Shown in pieces: positions 15,623 to 24,515 of a stretch of 64,000 nt of DNA; position 1 is the first letter of the stretch, and each line of letters opens with the position of its first letter. The notes beneath the pieces were generated by a model, which did not search any database, was not told the origin of the DNA, and saw only the letters and a list, made by a program, of their open reading frames with translations. The stretch comes from Streptomyces sp. P9-A2 (lineage in GTDB: Bacteria > Actinomycetota > Actinomycetes > Streptomycetales > Streptomycetaceae): the NCBI RefSeq assembly GCF_036634175.1, contig NZ_JAZIFX010000001.1, forward strand, positions 2,852,001 to 2,916,000. The letters run 5' to 3'. The position numbers and the translations under genes are program-made.

Positions 15623-15979
15623 CTACGAACCACCTGTGAGAGGCGCATCGCGTCGGGCCTTCACAGAGGCGGCGATGTTCAGCCCCACGGACGTCAGGAG
15701 AAGTCCGATTCCTATGACATTCCTGATCCCGGCTGAATCTCCGGTCGCTCCGATCGCCAACGGCACGACGAAAACCAATCCGGCGGCGTAGACGGCAAGA
15801 AAACCCCAGCCACGCAACCGGACTCCATCAGCGCGCTTCCGGTCCCAGGGGGGGACCCAGCCGAGGATCATGGCCAATCCGATTGGTACCACCAAGGTCA
15901 TGGCGGATAGGTAAAGCCAGTACAAAGTCCACTTCCCTGAGTCCATGCGATGGTGGGCGAGGGCGGGGGCTTCCTTCAC
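15623..15979 (-). CDS. Three-helix membrane protein, probable immunity to the RHS toxin
   Basis: A 118-aa integral membrane protein with three hydrophobic segments (about residues 17-43, 58-80 and 88-108), short charged loops and a basic C-terminus. It begins 67 bp after the RHS stop on the same strand, the usual position of a cognate immunity gene. A membrane immunity protein fits the hydrophobic, Gly-rich toxin tip upstream, which may act on membranes. The start is a GTG at 15979; an ATG at 15946 is possible but has no ribosome-binding site. No homologue is recognised. Confidence 0.6.
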   Translation of the reverse strand: MKEAPALAHHRMDSGKWTLYWLYLSAMTLVVPIGLAMILGWVPPWDRKRADGVRLRGWGFLAVYAAGLVFVVPLAIGATGDSAGIRNVIGIGLLLTSVGLNIAASVKARRDAPLTGGS

Positions 15980-16046
15980 AGCCCCCGTCCTCGCTCTACG
16001 TTTCCCGATGCTTCACCGGCGTATCTGTCCGGCAATCACCGGTCTG

Positions 16047-19000
16047 TCAGCACCTTCGGGTCCAGTGCCACACCCCTCCGATGGCTCCGAAAGGCGGGAT
16101 GGCTCGCGCGGCAAACCCTACCGTCAGGCAGCGCTTGTGGTAGTTGGCCTTGGCGGCGGTCTTCTGCACCCATCCCGAGTAGGCCCCGGCGGCGAGGCCG
16201 AAGCCCACACCGAACGGCCCCATCAACATGACGGCGCCCCAGACGAAACCGTAGAAGTAGTGGGCGCTTCTCCCGATCTTGGCTGTGTGACTTCTGTTGA
16301 AGTGGAAGTACACATTCGATTTGAAAGTTGTGATGCCCCAGTTCCGCGTGGTCCACGCGTTGATCACGAGACGGCCCCAGGCGTAGTACCTGGTCTTGTT
16401 CCAGCTGTACCGGCCGTCCAGATCGTATCGGTTGACGGGGTCGGCGCTCGCGTACTCGTAGGCGTTGTCGTTACCTCCGTAGACAGGGTCGGCGGAAAGG
16501 AACCGGCCCGTCTGCGAGTTGTAAAGACGCACTCCCATGAGGGTGAGACCGGTGGGCGTCTCGGCGGATCGTTGGTGGGAACCAAGCCATCCGTACCGGA
16601 CAGCTGTCCCCTCCGACCGCGTGTTCCCGTACTCGTCCGCGTCCAGGGCCGTCGGCGCATCGCCAGCGGTCAACGGAAGCAGCAGTGCGACGCCTCCATG
16701 GACGGTGGTCAACTGGAGCACGGTGTTCCCGGTCCTGCCGGTCACGGCAGCCAGCCCCCCGGACAGGGACTGAACATTGCGGGTCAGCACCCCGGTGGCG
16801 GTGTCCTCGACGATCCAGCGGGGACTGTCGCCGTCACCGTCATAGTGGTTGCGCCTAGACGCGGTCTGGGTCCAGGTGGTGCCACTGCCGGTCTCGGCCG
16901 TCCAGGAGCGGAAGCGCAGTGCGGCATCCAGGTTCCAGGTCTGGCGCTTGCCGTTCGCGGTCTGCTGGCGGACGAGGTCGTTGGCGTAGTAACTCATGGT
17001 GCCGTTGCCTGGCGCGGCGGTGGTGCGGCCGAATGCGTCGTAGGTGTAGCCGGAGTCGACGATGCGGTCGGCGCTGTCATAGGTGTGGCTGGTAGTGGTG
17101 CCTCCGGTGGTGGCGCAGTCGAGTCCGGGTGCGGCTGTCGTCGTGGTGAGCGACTTGCGGTTGGTGCGCGCGTCGAAGGTGTAGGCGCGGCGTGCGCACA
17201 CCGTTTCAAAGGTGTCCTCGACGGTGGTCAGCCGGCCGACGGCGTCGTAGCGGTAAGCCTGGTCGGACCAACCCGCGTGCGTGGTGTTCTGCCCGTGGAC
17301 GGACTCGGTCACCGTGTCTGAGTAGACGATCGTGCCGTCGCTGTCACGGGTATAGGTACGATCCGTGGTCGTTCCGGTGCTGTCCTCGGTGACTGTGAGG
17401 GTGTAGCCACCGGGCAGCTTCTCGGTGGCTACCGAGCCGTCCGCGTTGTAGGTGGCGGAGAAGGCGCCGGCGACGGAGTCGGTGGTCCTGGTGGCCAGGC
17501 CCCGGGGTTCGGCCGTGTGGTCGTAGGTGTAGGTGACGGTGGAGGGGACGGTGTCGGTGACCTTGACCGGGCGGTCGAGCAGGTCGTACTCGGTAGTGGT
17601 CTTCCCGCCGTCGGCATCCGTGTATGAGATCAACCGGCCAAGTCGGTCCAGCTGCCGGGTGATCGTTCCGCCGGTCGGGGAGACGGTTCTGACGGCGCTC
17701 CCGGTGTCCGGGTCGTACTCGGTGGTGGACTCGGGCACCGCCTGCCCGACCCCACCGGTGATCTTCATCGTGGTGGGGCGGCCCGCCGCGTCGTACGAGA
17801 CGGATGTGGTGCGGGTGGCTCCGTTAGCGGTCTCGGTGACCTTGGCGGAATCGCCCCACTGCGTGTACTCGGTGGTGATGGTCGGCAGCTGCGTCGGGTT
17901 GCTCCCGCCGCCGGTGACCGTACCACCGGGACCGACCGAGCAGACCAGATCGGCCCACTCCGGACGCCCGGCGCAGGCGCCGGTACCCGTCGCGGACCAG
18001 TAGGTGGTGACTCGGGTCGCGGCGTCGGTGCCGGTCGCTCCGGGCAGGAGCTGCTTGGTAACGCGGCCCTGGGCGTCGTACTCAGTGGTCTCTGTGATCG
18101 CCAGGCTTCCGGGGTCCTTGACCGTCTTCGTCGGTAGCCCCTTGACCCAGTCGTAGACGGTCTGCACCGCCCGGATCTCGCCGTGGGCGGTGGGGTGCTC
18201 ACGCACCTGGGCACCCATGATGACCTTGGTGATCTGGTCCTTGACCGTGGCGGTGCCGTCGGTCGGGCGCCCTGCGTCGTACTCGTTGACCGTCCAGGTG
18301 CGCGCGGTCACCGGGGTGCCGGAGGACACCAGGGTGGTGGCGCCGGACTTCAAATCGGCGGTCAGGTCGACGCGGCGCAGCGGGCCGAATTCCTCCACCT
18401 TTCGGGTGCCGGTCGCGTTGTAGACGGACCGGGTGGCGAGCAGATCGGCGCGCTCGGCACCGGTGAGTTGGGCGATGCCCAGGTCGGCCTGGACGGCCCG
18501 GTCACCGGCGGTGATCCCCAGAGCAACAGCCCGGTTGCCGGCCGACAGCTCCCGGAGAACGTTGCCGAACCGGTCGTACTCCGTGGTGGTGATGTTCTTG
18601 CCCGGGTCAATGGTGTTCACCTGCTGACCGGAGGCGTTGAAGTAGCTCACCGAGGCTCTGCGGTAGTCACCGGCTGCCAGGCTGGTGCCCGCGTGTGAAG
18701 CCGGAATCACGTCCGCCGGGAAGATGGCCGTCGCGTCGGTCGGGGCATCCAGTTGACCCCAACCCTTCACGTTTGCCACTCCCATGGCGTGCGGGGCCTG
18801 GTTGCCGGTCAATGGAACACCGTAGACGATAGAAGTGACGGCGCTGCCTTCAACCTCATTGACGGTACCGGCCTTGAGACCTTGCCGGGACGCCTTCAAC
18901 AGCATCCCATCACCCGAGACCGTACCGGCCCCGGCATTGCCGTAGCTGAACGTCCACGGCAGCTCACCAGGCGGGGTGAGCTTGGTGACCCGACCGTCTG

Positions 19001-22000
19001 CGTCGTACTCGTACTGGGCCTTCAGCGCGGGGCTGATCTGCGGGTTCCACGTCTGGCGCATTCGGCCGGTGGCGTCGTAGGCGTAGGTCTGCACCGCGCT
19101 GGAGACGGCGTTCGCCGCGCCCGGGGCAGTGGACCACAACCGGATCTCCTTCACCTGGCCCGCGTAGTCACCGAGGATGTCGCCGGTGGCGGTGGTGGAT
19201 GTGGCGTAGACGAACTCCATGACCCGGCACCCCTTGGTGGCGGGGGCGGTTTCGCAGGCAGCCGCGTTGGCCGCCGAGGTCGGGGCAATGATCCGCTTGG
19301 GGCGGGCCAGCTTCTTGCTGTCGACGGTCACCGTCTCGGAGACCACGGTGGTCGTGGAGTTGGTCAGGCCGTCGCGAAGAATGCTGGAGACCTGCCAGGC
19401 AGTTGCAGCCGCGTCAGCCTTCTTGAACGTCGTCACTGTGCCGTCGTTGTCAGCAAGGGTGAACGAACTCGTGACGCTGCCTTGGAGAGTCAGATGCTCC
19501 AACCCGGGCTCGGGTATCCAGCCGGTCTTCGCCGCGTTGGCGGTGAAGTGCTGCTCAGTGCCTTCGGATCCCACGAGCACAACAGCCGTGGCCGAGGTGC
19601 TGCGCAGGTGGGAGTAGTCGGACTCGCCAACCTCCGCAGCCACGCCGCTGACCCACTCCTTACCGAAGATGGGGATCTGTCCGTCCTGCTTCGCCCCCTT
19701 GTCCGGGACGCGGGAAGAGGAGGTCCGGGACACCGACATGCCCAGAGCCGAGGCGTCAGTGCCTGAGAGTTCGTAGTCACCGGTGATTGGATTCACCATG
19801 CCCGGGCCGATCTCGGTCGCGGATGCTCCGTCGGCGTTGCGGTCCACGACGACGGTCAGCGGTTCGGTGGATCCGGTGGCGGAGCTGGGGCCGGTGAAGT
19901 CGGCCTTGAGCTGTACCGAACCGTCGGGGTCGACGGTGTCGGTGGCGTTCCAGACCAGCGGCGCGTTCCTGCCGCCAGTCATCGGGACCGGCCAGGCAGT
20001 CAGCGGGGTGCCGCCGGAGGCCACGTGGCCGGCGGGAATCCGCACCCACGGGTCGGCCTCGGAGCGGCGCCAGGAGAAGGAGACCTTGTCGTACTTGTCG
20101 GCATCGGCCTCAGCGACCAGGGGTAGGCGGCGCGCGGTGCGCTCACCCTCGCCGGGCTGGATGAACCCGCCGGGTCCGGCATGGAAGATGTAGTCGATGG
20201 CCTCCGACTTGTTGTCGGCCTTGTCGACGGCCTGCACCTGCAGGGTGTGGGTGCCGTCCTTGGGCGGGGTGATCGACAGGGCCTTGGCCGTGCTCGCGCC
20301 GCCGGTGGAGACCTTGGTCCAGGTCACACCGTCCAGCGACCACTCCAGCCAGTGGTGGTCACCGCCGGCGGGCGGGGTGACGGTGAACGTGCCGGCCTGC
20401 CCAGTGCCCTTGACCCACTTGTCCGACGGATAGTCCGTGGAGACGATCTTCGTCGGCGCGGACGGCGCCTTGGCATCGACGGTGAAGGTCTTCCACGCCG
20501 ACCAGCCGTTGTTGTAGTGCGCACCGTCATAGGGGGAGGTGCGGAACTTGTACGTCTTGCCGTCCGCGAGCACCCCGGAGGGGACGGTGACGGAGGCGAC
20601 CTGCCCGGAGGGCACGTACTTCGAGACGAGGACGTTGCCGACCTGGGTGTCGGTGGCGTTGTCGAAGATCTGGAAGGTGCCGTTGACCTTGTCGCCGTCG
20701 GCGTCGACGAAGGTGTCCCGCAGGGTCGGGGTGAGAGTGTTCACCGTGTAGGCGCCGGAATAGGAGAAGTACGGCGGGCCGGCTTCCTGCTTGGTGCCGG
20801 TGCGCGGCCGGTAGTTGTAGGTGACCACCAGCTTCGGCGGGTTCGTGGCCGCGTTGGCGGAGTTGACGCGCTTCCACTGCGCCACGACCGACTCGTCGGT
20901 GGCGCGGATGCCCATGTGGCCGCGGGTGGCCTTGGCCGAGGCCCACTCCTGCGCCAGCGTGGTCACGTCGGCGTTGATCCAGCCGTCGGGCTGGCTGGTG
21001 CACGAGGTGTTGCCGCGGGTCTCGGTGGAGGTGGCCTTCTTCGCCGTCATGACCGGCCGGTTGGTCCACCGGCTGGAGGTGGACGCCGCGGGCGAGGACC
21101 ACACCTCCCACGGGTAGGCCTTGCAGTCGGCGTTGTTGCCGGAGTGGAAGTTCCACAGGCTCAGCTTGGCGTCCAGGACGAGGGCGTCCTGGACCGGCGT
21201 GGTGTTCCAGGTGATGAAGGACTGTGCGGTACGCGGAGTGCCGTCGGCGTTCTTGGTGCCCGGGTTGCCGAAGTCCAGCTCCACGTCGGTGGACCAGTCG
21301 ACGGTCTCGCCCTGCTGCACGTAGGTGTCGAAGACATTGCCCAGCGAGGAGGTGGACGGGTCGATGGTGACCGGGTACTTGGTGGCCGAGTCAGTGAGGA
21401 AGTCCGCGTCCGGGGTGATCACCAGGTCGACGGAGGCGCCCTTCTGCACCACCTTCATGCCGACCCGGGCCTTGCGGGTGTGCTCGCCGGAGCGCTGGTC
21501 GACGGTGGAGTCCCACATCACCGGTGCGGGCATCACCGCCCGCTTCTTGTTCTTCTTGTCGGTGAACAACACACTGCCGTCGGCGAGTTGCTTCGCCTTC
21601 AGGCCCTTGGCCTTCAGCGGCAGCGTGTAGGAGTAGTCACCGGTTTCGGGGCGCTGCTTGAGTTCGACGTACTGCTCGAAGCCGGTCCGGGTGGCCTCCA
21701 CGACCACGTCCGCGCCCGGCACGGCGTTGACGTACTCCGCCCGGGTGCCGTCCAGCTTCGGCTCGGGCAGACCACCCTTCCACTGCAGGGTGATCTGCTG
21801 ATCACCCTCACCCAGGGTCACCAGGTCGGTGGCCTTGGCCTGCTGAGCGGCCTTCAGCGACTTCGCCGGGGTCCCGGACCTCCCGGCCAGGCGCAGCCCA
21901 CCCGGGTGCGCTACGGGCTCGACCGCCCCGTCGTCGCCCCGGACGAGATCCAGGTCCACCTCGCGCCACCGCCCGGTGGCCTCGTCCGTGAACCGAACGG

Positions 22001-22313
22001 GCCCGGCGGTGAGTTCCGTGGTGAGGGAGCCGTCCTTGTTCACCCAGGTCGTCGAGGTCTCGGTACGTTCCGAGAGCGCCTCCACGCGCTTGCCCGACAA
22101 CCGGGCCGCGACGCGCGCCGACGGGAGGTCCGCGGCCTGAGTGGCTGCCGCACTCTTCGGCTTCTTGGGATTCTGCGGTGCGGCGAGGGCCGTGGAGTGC
22201 GTTCCGTCAAGGAGCGCGACGGAAAGGGCCAGGGACAAGCTCCCCACTATCAAGCACGTGCTCGCCCTGGACCAAGGGCGTCTGCGTCGATGGTGCGCAT
22301 GGTTGCGAATCAT
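16047..22313 (-). CDS. Secreted RHS/YD-repeat polymorphic toxin
   Basis: A 2088-aa secreted toxin-delivery protein. Residues 1-45 are a signal peptide with an Arg-rich n-region and ALAAP cleavage site. Residues about 50-330 form an actinobacterial N-terminal β domain, about 330-510 a DNRLRE-like domain (WTNRPVMTAK, DVTTLAQEWASAKATRGHMG), about 510-740 fibronectin-like segments, and about 870-1900 RHS/YD repeats (TEYDRFGNVLRELS, YDAQGRVTKQLLPG and many more). The RHS core follows: MGVRLYNSQTGRFLSADPVY and DPVNRYDLDGR at about 1955-1970. The last ~118 residues are the variable toxin tip, rich in Trp/Tyr and Gly with a hydrophobic stretch (GFVWGAVMLMGPFGVGFGLA) and a final HKRCLTVGFAARAIPPFGAI region. 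No known catalytic motif is visible, so a membrane-active or new toxin is possible. The immunity gene is downstream. Confidence 0.85.
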   Translation of the reverse strand: MIRNHAHHRRRRPWSRASTCLIVGSLSLALSVALLDGTHSTALAAPQNPKKPKSAAATQAADLPSARVAARLSGKRVEALSERTETSTTWVNKDGSLTTELTAGPVRFTDEATGRWREVDLDLVRGDDGAVEPVAHPGGLRLAGRSGTPAKSLKAAQQAKATDLVTLGEGDQQITLQWKGGLPEPKLDGTRAEYVNAVPGADVVVEATRTGFEQYVELKQRPETGDYSYTLPLKAKGLKAKQLADGSVLFTDKKNKKRAVMPAPVMWDSTVDQRSGEHTRKARVGMKVVQKGASVDLVITPDADFLTDSATKYPVTIDPSTSSLGNVFDTYVQQGETVDWSTDVELDFGNPGTKNADGTPRTAQSFITWNTTPVQDALVLDAKLSLWNFHSGNNADCKAYPWEVWSSPAASTSSRWTNRPVMTAKKATSTETRGNTSCTSQPDGWINADVTTLAQEWASAKATRGHMGIRATDESVVAQWKRVNSANAATNPPKLVVTYNYRPRTGTKQEAGPPYFSYSGAYTVNTLTPTLRDTFVDADGDKVNGTFQIFDNATDTQVGNVLVSKYVPSGQVASVTVPSGVLADGKTYKFRTSPYDGAHYNNGWSAWKTFTVDAKAPSAPTKIVSTDYPSDKWVKGTGQAGTFTVTPPAGGDHHWLEWSLDGVTWTKVSTGGASTAKALSITPPKDGTHTLQVQAVDKADNKSEAIDYIFHAGPGGFIQPGEGERTARRLPLVAEADADKYDKVSFSWRRSEADPWVRIPAGHVASGGTPLTAWPVPMTGGRNAPLVWNATDTVDPDGSVQLKADFTGPSSATGSTEPLTVVVDRNADGASATEIGPGMVNPITGDYELSGTDASALGMSVSRTSSSRVPDKGAKQDGQIPIFGKEWVSGVAAEVGESDYSHLRSTSATAVVLVGSEGTEQHFTANAAKTGWIPEPGLEHLTLQGSVTSSFTLADNDGTVTTFKKADAAATAWQVSSILRDGLTNSTTTVVSETVTVDSKKLARPKRIIAPTSAANAAACETAPATKGCRVMEFVYATSTTATGDILGDYAGQVKEIRLWSTAPGAANAVSSAVQTYAYDATGRMRQTWNPQISPALKAQYEYDADGRVTKLTPPGELPWTFSYGNAGAGTVSGDGMLLKASRQGLKAGTVNEVEGSAVTSIVYGVPLTGNQAPHAMGVANVKGWGQLDAPTDATAIFPADVIPASHAGTSLAAGDYRRASVSYFNASGQQVNTIDPGKNITTTEYDRFGNVLRELSAGNRAVALGITAGDRAVQADLGIAQLTGAERADLLATRSVYNATGTRKVEEFGPLRRVDLTADLKSGATTLVSSGTPVTARTWTVNEYDAGRPTDGTATVKDQITKVIMGAQVREHPTAHGEIRAVQTVYDWVKGLPTKTVKDPGSLAITETTEYDAQGRVTKQLLPGATGTDAATRVTTYWSATGTGACAGRPEWADLVCSVGPGGTVTGGGSNPTQLPTITTEYTQWGDSAKVTETANGATRTTSVSYDAAGRPTTMKITGGVGQAVPESTTEYDPDTGSAVRTVSPTGGTITRQLDRLGRLISYTDADGGKTTTEYDLLDRPVKVTDTVPSTVTYTYDHTAEPRGLATRTTDSVAGAFSATYNADGSVATEKLPGGYTLTVTEDSTGTTTDRTYTRDSDGTIVYSDTVTESVHGQNTTHAGWSDQAYRYDAVGRLTTVEDTFETVCARRAYTFDARTNRKSLTTTTAAPGLDCATTGGTTTSHTYDSADRIVDSGYTYDAFGRTTAAPGNGTMSYYANDLVRQQTANGKRQTWNLDAALRFRSWTAETGSGTTWTQTASRRNHYDGDGDSPRWIVEDTATGVLTRNVQSLSGGLAAVTGRTGNTVLQLTTVHGGVALLLPLTAGDAPTALDADEYGNTRSEGTAVRYGWLGSHQRSAETPTGLTLMGVRLYNSQTGRFLSADPVYGGNDNAYEYASADPVNRYDLDGRYSWNKTRYYAWGRLVINAWTTRNWGITTFKSNVYFHFNRSHTAKIGRSAHYFYGFVWGAVMLMGPFGVGFGLAAGAYSGWVQKTAAKANYHKRCLTVGFAARAIPPFGAIGGVWHWTRRC

Positions 22314-22490
22314 CCAGATTCTCCGGTTTTTTCCACTTCACGAATACGCCACATCTGTGACGTGTTCATGAAGCTAGCCGGAGCGAAAAGAGAGCAAAGG
22401 CGGCAAGCGGGAGGCAAAAGGATCTTGCTCCATCAGATCAAGACCATGATCTTTATCACTCAAGGCGCCCACCCGAATACGTTTAGTACC
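22314..22490 (-). promoter_or_regulatory. AT-richer leader upstream of the RHS toxin gene
   Basis: About 175 bp noticeably richer in A/T than its surroundings (GGTTTTTTCC, ACCATGATCTTTATCAC, AATACGTTTAGTACC). It is the only plausible promoter region for the RHS gene. No operator was identified. Confidence 0.4.
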
Positions 22491-22499
22491 CCATCAGCG

Positions 22500-22830
22500 G
22501 TTCGTGTCCTGAGCTGCGTTTTCGATAGTGGCAGCGGCGGCGATGACCTGGTGGTTTCTTCTCCAGGCAGACCGGTTCAGCGCGTGGGTGACGGGCTTGT
22601 GGTCGACTCGCGGGCGGGGCGGGAGAAGTATCCAGGAGGCGCCGGATCTCTGCCACGGTGAGCGGGACGGAGGCTGATTCGTTTCTGCGGCCCCTTTTGC
22701 GGCCTCGCCGCCGGCCTGGGCGGCGAGTACGGCCAGGCCGGCACGGGCGAACATGGCCAGGATGATGTGCCGGCACCAGCCGATGTAGCGGCATATCGTG
22801 CTCGCCCACCCCTTCCTTGCGGTGATGGCC
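22500..22830 (-). pseudogene. IS701-type transposase C-terminal relic (minus strand)
   Basis: In shifting frames the minus strand reads CRYIGWCRHIILAMFARAGL, then VPLTVAEIRRLL, then ALNRSAWRRNHQ, matching the last third of IS701/IS4-like transposases (…AHAFLAV…, PLTVPEIRRLL, WSRWRRRHQ). At least two frameshifts are present and the catalytic part is missing. It is the tail of a decayed element pointing towards the RHS gene. Confidence 0.6.
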
Positions 22831-22859
22831 GTGCAGGAGAGCGAAAAAGGGGTGGCCAG

Positions 22860-23040
22860 GCCGACACACTCGACCTCGTGGACCTGACACCAGCCGACAT
22901 CAGTGGTCTGCCGGCAGCTGAACCTCGCCGCCATCCTGCAGGCCGCGACTACGCCGTGCACTGGTCCCGATGGCGACGCCGCCACCAGGTACGTGCCCGA
23001 CCTTGTCATTGCATGCGGCGCGGGCTACCCGCTGGTGGGA
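22860..23040 (+). pseudogene. IS701-type transposase C-terminal relic (plus strand)
   Basis: The plus strand encodes LDLVDLTPADISGLPAAEPR, then YAVHWSRWRRRHQVRARPCH, the typical C-terminus of IS701-like transposases. Only about 60 residues remain. It is oriented opposite to the relic at 22500-22830, tails outward, so two elements or two insertions are recorded here. Confidence 0.6.
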
Positions 23041-23119
23041 TGGCCGGCCCCAGACCGCCCCGCATGTCACGTCCCCGCCACACTCCCCACCGCCAGGCCA
23101 CTGAAGTCCGGCTGGAGTG

Positions 23120-24436
23120 CTAAGCCCTCTCCGAACCAACCGGCCCTGTGACCTGGGGCGATCGGGCGCGGAGCACGAAGGGGCGGGAGAGGACGGTGAC
23201 GGCGACGGAGAGGGTGGCCAGGGCGGTGATCGTGGGGCCGGGGCCGAGGTACAGGGCGATGCCGCCGGCGATCGCGGCGCCGATGCCCTGCCAGGTCATC
23301 CGGCCGGCGGACTCCACACCCTGGACCTGGCCGCGGACCGGGTCCGGGGTCAGCGCGAGAAGCTGTTCCTGGAGCGGCAGGGTGGCGGCGAACCCCGCAC
23401 TGGCCACGAACACCGCGACCGCCGCCACCCAAGTGGGCGGGCTCGCGGCGAACAGCAGGTACGGCACGGCGAGCAGCAGCCGCAGGGCGAACGCGCAGCG
23501 GCGTCGCCGGTCGGCGGTGAGCAGTCGCCCGACGGTCAGGTCTCCGAGGAGCATGCCGGCCGAGCCGGCGGCCAGGAGGACGCCGGCGTGCTCCGGGTCA
23601 TAGGAGATGAACAGCGCCTCGCAGCCGACGATCAGGCCGTTGGGAACCCACAGGTTCAGCAGCAGCGCGCGCCTGCCGGGGTGGGAGAAGAGCTCGGCGT
23701 TGGTCGCCCAGGTCCGGCGCAGTCCTGAACTCGGTCCGGAACGCGGTCCGGGACGGGCGCCGGAGCGGGCGCCGGGACGGCCCGGGTCGGCCGGGCGGGT
23801 CGAGTACTCCCGGACGGTCGTCGCCACGGCGACCAGCCCGAGTCCGGTCAGGACGGCGGCGACGACGAAGACCTCGTACGGGCTCAGATACCGCAGCAGC
23901 AGGGCGCCTACGGCGAAGCCGAGGACGGCCGTGCCGCCCGAGGTGATGTTCATCAGCGACCGGGCGAGCGCGTACGCGGAGGCCGGCACGACTTCGGCGA
24001 GCAGCCCCATCCGCGCTCCGGTGCCGAGGGACTGGAAGAACCCCAGTACCAGGAGGAGTCCGAACCGGGCGGCCAGGGGCAGCCCCGGAATCGCCTGCGC
24101 GGCCACGCCTGCCAGGGAGACGCACTGGAGCATGACCAGGATGCGGCGAGGGCGTTTCCCGTCCGCGACCGACATCAGTGTCAGCGCGCCGAGCACGGTC
24201 GCGAACGTGGCGCCGTACATGCTCACGGCCGTCAGGAACGGGGACCGGGTCCGGTCGTTGACCAGCGTGCCGAGCGCGAAGCCCGACAGGGTGCTCGCGG
24301 CGACCGTCAGTGTGAGGCCGGCGTACAGGCCGGCGAACTCACGGTTGCGGAGCAGAGCACGGTAGCCGGTGGCGGGAGGCACGGTGGGTGGGGAAGCGGA
24401 CGCGGAAGGGGGCGCGGAGGCGTCGTCGGAAGGCAT
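23120..24436 (-). CDS. MFS transporter (12-TM drug/solute exporter type)
   Basis: A 438-aa major-facilitator protein. Hydrophobic segments are spread over the whole length, with a long Arg/Gly/Pro central loop at about 205-240 (GRPGARSGARPGPRSG), as in MFS_3/EntS-like exporters. N-domain features include RNREFAGLYAGLTLTVAAS at the start and a SVADGKRPRR loop, the motif-A position. The start at 24436 is chosen because GGAGG lies 8 bp upstream and relatives begin near PSDDAS. That ribosome-binding site lies inside a terminator-like hairpin. Substrate unknown. A homologous 3' fragment occurs at 11716-11830. Confidence 0.8.
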   Translation of the reverse strand: MPSDDASAPPSASASPPTVPPATGYRALLRNREFAGLYAGLTLTVAASTLSGFALGTLVNDRTRSPFLTAVSMYGATFATVLGALTLMSVADGKRPRRILVMLQCVSLAGVAAQAIPGLPLAARFGLLLVLGFFQSLGTGARMGLLAEVVPASAYALARSLMNITSGGTAVLGFAVGALLLRYLSPYEVFVVAAVLTGLGLVAVATTVREYSTRPADPGRPGARSGARPGPRSGPSSGLRRTWATNAELFSHPGRRALLLNLWVPNGLIVGCEALFISYDPEHAGVLLAAGSAGMLLGDLTVGRLLTADRRRRCAFALRLLLAVPYLLFAASPPTWVAAVAVFVASAGFAATLPLQEQLLALTPDPVRGQVQGVESAGRMTWQGIGAAIAGGIALYLGPGPTITALATLSVAVTVLSRPFVLRARSPQVTGPVGSERA

Positions 24437-24437
24437 G

Positions 24438-24475
24438 AAAAAAGCCTCCGAGCGTGCCCGCTGGGCGCCGGAGGC
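24438..24475 (-). terminator. Intrinsic terminator that overlaps the MFS ribosome-binding site
   Basis: On the minus strand, GCCTCCG - 18 nt - CGGAGGC is followed directly by TTTTTTC and the ATG at 24436. This is a textbook intrinsic terminator for the upstream TPP-enzyme gene, but the right arm contains the GGAGG needed to translate the MFS gene. It may work as an attenuator/translational switch. Confidence 0.6.
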
Positions 24476-24515
24476 CAACTAGCACAGTTTAACAGGGAGT
24501 TCGGTCGGCAGCCGC

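Noticed and set aside
20181..22661. Plus-strand frame of 826 residues opposite the RHS gene
   Set aside because: Antisense shadow of the RHS gene; Gly/Arg/Val-rich and without motifs.
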